This document shows, piece by piece, positions 1 to 5,128 of a stretch of 5,128 nt of DNA. The stretch's first letter is position 1. Every line of letters starts with the position of its first letter. A program made the position numbers and the translations under genes. The notes beneath the pieces are model-generated. The model saw only the letters and a program-made list of their open reading frames with translations, was not told the origin of the DNA and ran no database searches. The stretch is taken from NCBI GenBank assembly GCA_003456055.1, contig DMPG01000041.1, forward strand, positions 168-5,295, written 5' to 3'. Origin of the DNA: Bacteroidota bacterium. GTDB taxonomy: Bacteria; Bacteroidota; Ignavibacteria; UBA10030; UBA8401.

Positions 1-622
1 TCAGACCGGAAAATATTTCGGATGGAAGTGTGCGTGATCTGTGGATCGCCATACGCATCGCATCTTTGAAGGGAGCGGGCGATAGTTCATGAATTTGTCG
101 GAAGAGATAATAGAGAGAAGGTTGTTCTTCTGCCATGCGAGATCCTGCCCCGGGGATAATGCTGCGAGCACGAAGATTCGTTTTTTCCCTGTCGGCCCAC
201 TCTTTCCATTCTTCCATTCGTTCGATATCAATATTTTTGATCGCTTCATAGTTCAGTGTTCCTGTTGTTGAAGCCATGACCAATGCACGCACACGCGATT
301 GATGATGCAGTGCATATTCCAAGCATGTCCACCCTCCGAACGATTGTGCCACCAGTGAAACGCTTTCCAATTGAAGATGGTCGATAAGCGCGGATAGATC
401 GTCGGCAAAAACAGAGATTGCTGGAATCTCCTGAACGACAGCATTGGGCCAAAAACCGCGATGTGAAAAAGTGATGCAAGTGTACTGCTGGGAAAAATAT
501 GGGATCTGCTGCCACCAGGAAAGATAATTTCCGCCAAGACCGTGTGCAAAAACGAGTGCCGGGCCACTTCCTGTTACTTCATAAAATATCCCAGAATCCG
601 AACACTGAAGATATCCTTTCAT
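1..622 (-). CDS. Alpha/beta hydrolase, partial (C-terminus beyond left edge)
   Basis: Reading from ATG at 622 gives 207 codons with no stop before the left edge, so the gene is incomplete at its 3' end. The protein has the alpha/beta-hydrolase layout: an N-terminal strand and oxyanion turn (LVFAHGLGG, residues 23-31), an SHRGF turn at 53-57 matching the family's D-x-RG-x-G loop, and a nucleophile elbow VAQSFGGW at 91-98 with Ser94 as the likely nucleophile. Residues after about 125 are charged and helical, as in a cap domain. The catalytic Asp and His would lie beyond the window. There is no signal peptide, so it is probably cytoplasmic. The start lies 2 bases after the transporter stop and has its own Shine-Dalgarno, so it is probably co-transcribed. 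The elbow has Ala where Gly is usual (A-x-S-x-G), and the D-x-RG Asp is Ser. Substrate is unknown; esterase, lactonase or iminopeptidase-like activities are all possible. Family is secure, function is not. Confidence 0.88.
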   Translation of the reverse strand, partial: MKGYLQCSDSGIFYEVTGSGPALVFAHGLGGNYLSWWQQIPYFSQQYTCITFSHRGFWPNAVVQEIPAISVFADDLSALIDHLQLESVSLVAQSFGGWTCLEYALHHQSRVRALVMASTTGTLNYEAIKNIDIERMEEWKEWADREKTNLRARSIIPGAGSRMAEEQPSLYYLFRQIHELSPAPFKDAMRMAIHRSRTLPSEIFSGL

Positions 623-624
623 CG

Positions 625-2016
625 TTATTGTCCTTCTGAGACAATTAAACTTTTTTTTCTATCGTTTCGGTCTGTTACGAAAATGAATAACAGCAAACAG
701 GCAGAAGTAAAAAGTCCTATGGCAATGAAATAGTACCAAATCTGATGAGCATCCTGATAATAGGCTGCCTTTTCAAGCACGGTCAATCCTGCGGGGAGTG
801 TTTTCGGATCCGGACAATACCGTTCCAACAAATACCCCGAGATAATGAATCCTGCGATTGCGGCAAAAAAAGAATAAAGATAGCTGAAACCTAAATATGT
901 CCCTTCTTCTCCTTTGGGCGCGAGCAACGAAAAATATTCAAGATATCGGGGTGAAATGAAACTTTCAGCAAAACCTTGAAGTGCGATTCCAACCACCAAC
1001 GTGATCACAAGCGGATGTGCGGTGAAGAGCCCGAAGAACGATATTGAACTGCCGACTGCACCTTCCATTACTTGTCCCAAGGAAATGACGAATGCTGCGA
1101 CAGGGACGAGCAGCATTCCGATGAAGATCGAAGTGGATGCTCTTCTCTTACTCATTAATTTTGTGATCAGAACAACAAAAAGTACCACGATCAATGGGTT
1201 GATATTGGCGATCCACTCCGGTTTCGCACTTTCACCAAGAAGACGGATAACATACTTCGGCATTGTTGCATATAATTGATACTGCGTCGTCCAGAATCCA
1301 GAAACAATCAGGATGAGCAGCATGATCCTGGGATTGGAGACAACTTTCCAAAGCGAACGAAATATTTCCGAAAATTTTTTTGTCTCCCGCACAGTCACAT
1401 CCTGTTTAAAAGCGAAAAGAGCGAACAGTAATGCAGCAAACGACAATACCGCCGAGAAAAAATTGACAAATTCAAGACCATACCCGATACGGATGAACGG
1501 GACAAACGTTTTTCCACTGAAGGAACCGATATTGACGATCCAGTAAAACAATGCAAATCCTCTTGCACGGTTATCTTCCGTTGTCAGTTTCGTAATTGTT
1601 CCGGCGATGAGCGGTTTAATGAAAGAGCCGCCAATCGCAATCAGTGCAAGAGTGAAAAGAACGATCGTCTTGTGCTGAAAAAAACCCAGCAGTGTATAAC
1701 CGATCGTCAGAAGAGTGAATGCTGCAACCAATCCATTTTTAAAACCAATTCTGTCGGACAATGCACCGGCAAATGGAGGGAGAAAAAAGAGCAGTGCAAC
1801 AAATGCTCCTGCAACATATCCTGTTTCCTTGTCCGTGAATCCTACTTGGTCCGTAAGATAGAGCGTGATTGAGATATAGAAACCATAGAATGCCGCCCGT
1901 TCAAGCAGTTCCATGAAATTGGCTGTCCAAAACGCTTTTGGAAATTTCACGATATTTTGATCGCTTTGGTCTGTCATAGTATTGTTTTCATCAGCTTCCG
2001 GCGATTGATTCATCAT
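625..2016 (-). CDS. POT/PTR2-family (MFS) transporter, probable proton-coupled peptide symporter
   Basis: A 463-residue inner-membrane protein with about 12 hydrophobic helices, the last near 427-448. POT-family hallmarks are visible: E36-x-x-E39-R40 in helix 1 (the proton-coupling ExxER motif), MFS motif A GALSDRIGFK at 84-93, Lys134 in a GSFIKP segment matching the helix-4 lysine, and FYWIVNIGS at 157-165 matching the second PTR2 signature. N273-P274 and E351 in ESFISP match conserved helix-8 and helix-10 positions. POT members use the proton gradient to import di- and tripeptides, though some carry other substrates. The loop between halves (about 204-229) is short and polar, with no room for the extra helix pair of many bacterial members. 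The start at 2016 overlaps the antiporter gene by 26 bases and lacks a clear Shine-Dalgarno. ATG at 1977 (residue 14) would remove the overlap and lose only a polar N-terminus. Family is strong; substrate is inferred. Confidence 0.9.
   Translation of the reverse strand: MMNQSPEADENNTMTDQSDQNIVKFPKAFWTANFMELLERAAFYGFYISITLYLTDQVGFTDKETGYVAGAFVALLFFLPPFAGALSDRIGFKNGLVAAFTLLTIGYTLLGFFQHKTIVLFTLALIAIGGSFIKPLIAGTITKLTTEDNRARGFALFYWIVNIGSFSGKTFVPFIRIGYGLEFVNFFSAVLSFAALLFALFAFKQDVTVRETKKFSEIFRSLWKVVSNPRIMLLILIVSGFWTTQYQLYATMPKYVIRLLGESAKPEWIANINPLIVVLFVVLITKLMSKRRASTSIFIGMLLVPVAAFVISLGQVMEGAVGSSISFFGLFTAHPLVITLVVGIALQGFAESFISPRYLEYFSLLAPKGEEGTYLGFSYLYSFFAAIAGFIISGYLLERYCPDPKTLPAGLTVLEKAAYYQDAHQIWYYFIAIGLFTSACLLLFIFVTDRNDRKKSLIVSEGQ
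631..637 (-). promoter_or_regulatory. Shine-Dalgarno of the alpha/beta hydrolase gene
   Basis: The minus strand reads AGAAGGA here, followed by 8 bases and then ATG at 622. The site lies within the last codons of the upstream transporter gene. It supports 622 as the true start and indicates a translated second message in one operon. Confidence 0.7.
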
Positions 2017-3421
2017 CGTTTTTCAATGGTGCGGTCTTAAATCCTATCGCACCATAAAGCACTGGAAATAGAAAACCAATGTAATTAAAGACTGCCCATG
2101 GTGCATAGTCCCACGTAGAAACACCCAGCGTACCAGTCATATAGACACCCGCAATTGCCCACGGTACGACCGGTACGATTGAATGTGCCTCCTGCGTTGC
2201 ACGCGCAAGGTTCTTCGCTGCAAGGTTTTTTGCTTTGAACGCCGGAGCAAAAAGTTCTCCGGGGATCAACACGCTGAGATATGCACTTCCTGTCACCAGA
2301 GCTGTCATCAATGCTGCAGCAACACCGGATGCAATAAGCAACGCAGTCGTTTTCGCATAGTGAAGAATTTTTTCGAGGAGTAGATCAAGCATTCCTGCTT
2401 TTTGAACAATGCCTGCAAATGCGAAAGCGCAGAACGCAAGCAGCGATATTTTCATCATTTCCTGCAACCCACCTCGTGAAAGCAGCAAATTCACTTCCGG
2501 CATATTCGTAGAAGCTTCATACCCCGAAACACAATATTCCATTCCTTTCACAAACGGCTTCCCCTGTAAATAGTATGCGAGAATAAGTGCTATTGCTGCT
2601 GAAAGAAGCATTCCCGGTATGGCTGGCTTCCTCATGAATGTTAAAACAAGAACAATAAGCGGCGGCAGAAGAAGAAGCCAATGATAGGTGAATGTCGAAC
2701 GCAATGTATTTTGAATTAAAACAATCTTTTCGGTGCTCACGCTGTGGATCGCAAATTGTGAACCGGCGATCCAATAGATAATTAAGCCGATAACATATGC
2801 GGGAAGCGTTGTCCAAAGCAGGTGTTGAATGGTATCAATCACATTGCAGCGCACTGCAGCAGAGGCAAGATTGACCGAAGCCGCAAAGGGTGAAATTTTG
2901 TCACCCAAATATGCACCGGCGACAATAGCTCCGGCTGCCGGGGCAAGAGGGATTCCCATTCCCTGCGCAATACCAATGAACGCTATTCCAACAGTACCTG
3001 CTGTTCCATATGCAGTACCGGTCAGCAGGGATATTATTCCGCAGACTACACAAGCCGTTACCAAAAAAAGGGACGGAGAAACGATACCGAGTCCATAATC
3101 GATGAGCATTGGAATGGAGCCGCATGCGATCCATGATGCGATCATCACTCCAACGACGATAATGATCATCTGCGCGGGCATTGCTTTCGCGATGGAATCA
3201 ATGATTCCGCTTTCAATATCCTTCCACGTGTATCCCAATCTGAGTGCCATTCCTCCTGCTATGATCGATGCACAGATCAAAAGAATCTCTACGGGATATT
3301 GAAGAACACCATATCCTCCTCCGAGCAAAACTGCCATTCCAATGATTGGAACAAACGCTTCCCAAAGTTCCGGTTTACGTTTTTGTTTTAAATCTTTTAT
3401 TGAATTTTGGGCTGATTTCAT
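1991..3421 (-). CDS. NhaC-family Na+/H+ antiporter-like membrane transporter
   Basis: From ATG at 3421 the protein has 476 residues, a normal NhaC length, with about 11-12 hydrophobic segments. Family landmarks are ELWEAFVPIIG at 18-28, TGTAYGTAGTVGIA at 134-147, GAYLGDKISP at 169-178 followed by N184-L-A, and in the second half TGSAYLSVLIPGELF (377-391), a K-N-L-A-R segment (403-407) and PWAIAG before TGTLGV (420-434). Known members exchange Na+ for protons, or malate for lactate with cations (MleN). Several core residues differ from the consensus as I recall it: Ala181 for the Asp of SPLSDTTN, Gln410-Glu411 for Glu-Asp, and Ala422 for Asn of PWN. Sodium exchange is therefore uncertain. In-frame TTG at 3454 would add 11 residues; ATG at 3421 is preferred because MKSAQNS...KRKPELWEAF resembles normal NhaC starts. 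Neither has a strong Shine-Dalgarno. It is the first gene of a likely three-gene operon. Confidence 0.88.
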   Translation of the reverse strand: MKSAQNSIKDLKQKRKPELWEAFVPIIGMAVLLGGGYGVLQYPVEILLICASIIAGGMALRLGYTWKDIESGIIDSIAKAMPAQMIIIVVGVMIASWIACGSIPMLIDYGLGIVSPSLFLVTACVVCGIISLLTGTAYGTAGTVGIAFIGIAQGMGIPLAPAAGAIVAGAYLGDKISPFAASVNLASAAVRCNVIDTIQHLLWTTLPAYVIGLIIYWIAGSQFAIHSVSTEKIVLIQNTLRSTFTYHWLLLLPPLIVLVLTFMRKPAIPGMLLSAAIALILAYYLQGKPFVKGMEYCVSGYEASTNMPEVNLLLSRGGLQEMMKISLLAFCAFAFAGIVQKAGMLDLLLEKILHYAKTTALLIASGVAAALMTALVTGSAYLSVLIPGELFAPAFKAKNLAAKNLARATQEAHSIVPVVPWAIAGVYMTGTLGVSTWDYAPWAVFNYIGFLFPVLYGAIGFKTAPLKNDDESIAGS

Positions 3422-3468
3422 TATTACACTCTGAATTGTTAGACCTGTGAACAATATTAATTTTGAAC

Positions 3469-3495
3469 CGTGCAGCAGCGTGAAGCCGCTGCACG
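3469..3495 (-). terminator. Hairpin between the secreted-protein gene and the antiporter operon
   Basis: CGTGCAGC at 3469-3476 is perfectly complementary to GCTGCACG at 3488-3495. Inside the loop two more G-C pairs can form after an A-C mismatch, leaving a 5-base loop. It begins 11 bases after the TAA stop of the secreted-protein gene. The minus-strand sequence after it (GGTTCAAAATTAATATTG) lacks a proper T run, so it is a weak or imperfect intrinsic terminator; an mRNA-stabilising 3' hairpin is the alternative. It also lies just upstream of the antiporter gene and could affect its expression. Confidence 0.5.
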
Positions 3496-3506
3496 ATTGT
3501 ATGTCT

Positions 3507-4808
3507 TTATTTCAACAACATCATTTTTTTCACTTCGTTGCGTGTTGCAGATTGGAGAGAATAGAAATACATTCCGCTCGGCAGATTCTTGGCATCGAAT
3601 GTCAATGAATATATCTGGTGTGCCGTTGCCTCGCCATTGAATAATGTCGCAACATGCTGACCGAGCATGTTATAGACCGACACGGTTGCATGTTCAGAGT
3701 TTTTCAATACAAAAGTAATATTTGTTGTTGGATTAAATGGATTCGGAAAATTCTGACCGAGCTTGTAATCTTCTGCTGTTAATGCAACAACTGCCTCGAC
3801 GGTATTGCTGTAGGTGAATTTTCCGTCCCTATCAATCTGCTGTAAGCGATATTGATATTTCCCCGCTGATGAAATGTCGGTGAATGAATAATCTTTCGGA
3901 GCGTTTGTTGTGCCGTTTCCTTCTACAAATCCGATACCATTCCAGACACCACCAATATTTTTCTCAACGGCAAACCCGGCATTATTTACTTCTGTCGCTG
4001 TTGACCAATGTAATTCCACCTTACCGGATCTTGCTAATGCCGTAAATGAAACAAGTTCGACCGGAACGGTAACATCGGCCCAGGTTGTCGCAATCCTCAA
4101 TTCGTCTATCTCAATAAATGGTGTACCTGTTGTTGAGTTTTGTCTGATATTAAATCTGCTTAAGCCAGTTAAATCAGTTAATGTATTTGTGGCCGTCAGC
4201 GTTGGCGCCGGTTCTGTTCCGCCAAAGGTTGAAACGTCTGGATTGATCCACATGTTAACGACATCATTTGTATCGCCGGGAACAATTTCATATGAAACGA
4301 CAATTAGATATGTGGTATTTAACGATTTCGCACTTGACCATGATACAGTTGTACCTACTCGAGCACCTAATCCGATGTCAAATTCAGTTCCATCAAGCCT
4401 TGTATATTGTAAACAACCACCTGTAATACTTGAGGGAGATTGATAGATCACTGAATAATATCCTCCGGTAGCATTGAGTGATCCTAGGCTTGTTACGTTT
4501 AATAAGTAGGAACAATATATTTTACCAGAATTCGTTTGAGTAAATGTCATTGTTGGATCTAAACCAGCTCCATCGAATTTAATTCTGTTTCCAAATGAAG
4601 GTGTATAACCCGTGTAACTAAGATTTCCGGCTGTTACAATTACTTCGTCACCAGTGTTGAGATTCACCCAACCTGCTTGTCCACCAAGATTCGTCGCATC
4701 GGTGTAATTAAACGGCTCATAATACGGCAGCGTTACTTGAGCCCATATCGCCGTACTCAACAAGGCAGACAGCGGGACGAGCAGTGCAATTCTTAGCATT
4801 TTTTTCAT
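3507..4808 (-). CDS. Secreted T9SS type A sorting-domain protein with lectin-like N-terminal domain
   Basis: From ATG at 4808 the protein has 433 residues. Residues 1-23 form a signal peptide (MKK, hydrophobic core, probable cleavage after Ala23 before QVTLPYY). Residues about 28-246 form a beta-rich, Asn/Thr/Gly-rich domain opening with EPFNY and ending EIDELRIATTWADVT. This layout recurs in secreted Bacteroidota/Ignavibacteria proteins and resembles a LamG/concanavalin-like fold; no catalytic motif is seen. Residues about 249-340 (PVELVSFTA, VELHWSTATEVNNAGFAVE, YRLQQIDRDG) are fibronectin-III-like. Residues about 348-433 are the type A T9SS C-terminal domain: FPNPFNPTT (354-362), VYNMLGQ (378-384), LPSGMYFY (409-416) and terminal KKMMLLK. 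The protein is therefore expected to cross the outer membrane by T9SS and be released or surface-attached. Role unknown; binding or adhesion is plausible. ATG at 4820 is rejected as start because it overlaps the Shine-Dalgarno. GC is lower in the N-terminal domain than in neighbouring genes. Confidence 0.9.
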   Translation of the reverse strand: MKKMLRIALLVPLSALLSTAIWAQVTLPYYEPFNYTDATNLGGQAGWVNLNTGDEVIVTAGNLSYTGYTPSFGNRIKFDGAGLDPTMTFTQTNSGKIYCSYLLNVTSLGSLNATGGYYSVIYQSPSSITGGCLQYTRLDGTEFDIGLGARVGTTVSWSSAKSLNTTYLIVVSYEIVPGDTNDVVNMWINPDVSTFGGTEPAPTLTATNTLTDLTGLSRFNIRQNSTTGTPFIEIDELRIATTWADVTVPVELVSFTALARSGKVELHWSTATEVNNAGFAVEKNIGGVWNGIGFVEGNGTTNAPKDYSFTDISSAGKYQYRLQQIDRDGKFTYSNTVEAVVALTAEDYKLGQNFPNPFNPTTNITFVLKNSEHATVSVYNMLGQHVATLFNGEATAHQIYSLTFDAKNLPSGMYFYSLQSATRNEVKKMMLLK

Positions 4809-4869
4809 AACATCCTCCATTTGGTTGAACTGAAACAGTTAATTAATACTGCTTTTGTTATCTATATTA
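4809..4869 (-). other. Intergenic gap with a small dyad
   Basis: This AT-rich gap separates the stop of the partial upstream gene from the secreted-protein start. On the minus strand AACTG-TTT-CAGTT (4840-4828) forms a 5-base-pair dyad next to TTAATTAA (4846-4839). It could be a weak hairpin or an operator. No convincing promoter of the Bacteroidota type (TTG and TAnnTTTG) was found, so read-through from the upstream gene is possible. Confidence 0.3.
4813..4818 (-). promoter_or_regulatory. Shine-Dalgarno that sets the secreted-protein start at 4808
   Basis: The minus strand reads GGAGGA here, followed by TGTT and ATG at 4808. The match to the anti-Shine-Dalgarno is strong and the spacing is short but workable. 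The longer start at 4820 would place this site inside the coding region, and the shorter start gives a cleaner signal peptide. Confidence 0.7.
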
Positions 4870-5128
4870 CTACTCTACGATTCTATAGATGGGATACTCG
4901 CTGTTCAGCATCCGCAGCGAGGATAATTTTTCCCTCTGCGCCAGTCCCCACATCGACGACGGTTCAAGTGCAATCACAAGGAATGTTGATGCCGGTTGGG
5001 AAAGTGATACAAGATAGTCGCCGGACTGAGCGGTGACCGACCCGTTTGTAACTTGAGTTGAGATTTTGATAAATGGTTTATTTTCCATCCACACAGGAGC
5101 AATATCGGTGATCGTATATTTCTCAACC
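4870..5128 (-). CDS. C-terminal fragment, possible M14-family zinc carboxypeptidase
   Basis: The frame is open from the right edge to a TAG at 4872-4870, giving the last 85 residues of a gene whose start lies outside the window. An in-frame GTG at 5094 is probably not the start, because the same frame stays open upstream and reads sensibly (VEKYTITDIAP). The segment SGDYLVSLSQPAS, then ALEPSSMWGL, and the ending EYPIYRIV recall the tail of bacterial M14 metallocarboxypeptidase-like proteins, which often end with a QPxx...LLEPxS...YPVYR pattern. The zinc ligands and catalytic Glu would be upstream and cannot be checked, so the family call rests on memory of C-terminal tails. If correct, the enzyme is probably exported and trims peptides outside the cytoplasm. 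The real coding frame is well supported; the function is tentative. Confidence 0.6.
   Translation of the reverse strand, partial: VEKYTITDIAPVWMENKPFIKISTQVTNGSVTAQSGDYLVSLSQPASTFLVIALEPSSMWGLAQREKLSSLRMLNSEYPIYRIVE

Noticed and set aside
1..249. Minus-strand 82-codon frame ending at the left edge
   Set aside because: It is out of frame with the hydrolase reading through the same region and shows no recognisable features.
246..567. Two minus-strand open frames that could suggest a frameshifted gene
   Set aside because: A single uninterrupted frame from 622 to the left edge encodes a coherent alpha/beta hydrolase across the same bases, so there is no frameshift and the others are shadows.
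2829..3098. Plus-strand Ala/Pro-rich frame
   Set aside because: It is antisense to the conserved NhaC core; the low-complexity composition reflects the Gly/Ala-rich membrane protein on the other strand.
3910..4443. Long plus-strand open frame of 177 codons
   Set aside because: It lies wholly antisense to the well-supported secreted-protein gene, shows no domain pattern, and its Pro/Ser/Val-rich composition fits an antisense shadow.
4821..5036. Plus-strand 71-codon frame next to the secreted-protein gene
   Set aside because: It covers the gap and the antisense of the partial minus-strand gene, and shows no ribosome site or domain pattern that would support it.
1..5128. Search for CRISPR repeats, tRNA genes, insertion-sequence ends and long direct repeats
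   Set aside because: None was seen by eye. Coding regions fill nearly all of the window and no gap exceeds about 85 bases.

Overview
The window looks like chromosomal DNA from a Bacteroidota/Chlorobiota-type bacterium, most likely Ignavibacteria-like. The best evidence is the secreted protein at 3507-4808. Its C-terminus carries the type IX secretion (T9SS) sorting-domain pattern (FPNPFNPTT, then VYNMLGQ, LPSGMYFY and a KKMMLLK end), which is typical of that group. Hand counts on sampled lines put GC at roughly 36-53%. No rRNA, tRNA, CRISPR array, insertion sequence or phage gene is visible. All five supported genes are on the minus strand, so transcription runs from the right edge to the left edge.

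Layout in transcription order: (1) 5128-4870, the last 85 residues of a gene cut by the right edge, whose tail resembles an M14-type zinc carboxypeptidase. (2) 4808-3507, an exported T9SS-sorted protein with a signal peptide, an N-terminal lectin-like beta domain, a fibronectin-III-like segment and a sorting domain. (3) A hairpin at 3469-3495 that probably ends that transcript. (4) 3421-1991, an NhaC-family membrane antiporter lacking several residues of the usual NhaC core. (5) 2016-625, a POT/PTR2-family transporter whose start overlaps the end of the antiporter gene by 26 bases. (6) 622-1, an alpha/beta hydrolase starting 2 bases after the transporter stop and running off the left edge.

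Genes 4-6 have the spacing of an operon: antiporter, peptide-type transporter, cytoplasmic hydrolase. With a possible exported carboxypeptidase upstream, the set could serve uptake and breakdown of peptides or related small molecules, but that is inference from family membership and gene order. The hydrolase is easy to miss because it has no stop codon inside the window, and shorter ORFs in other frames of the same strand cover it. I see no clearly new biological system. The most interesting points are the altered NhaC core and its pairing with a POT transporter that lacks the extra helices usual in bacterial members.
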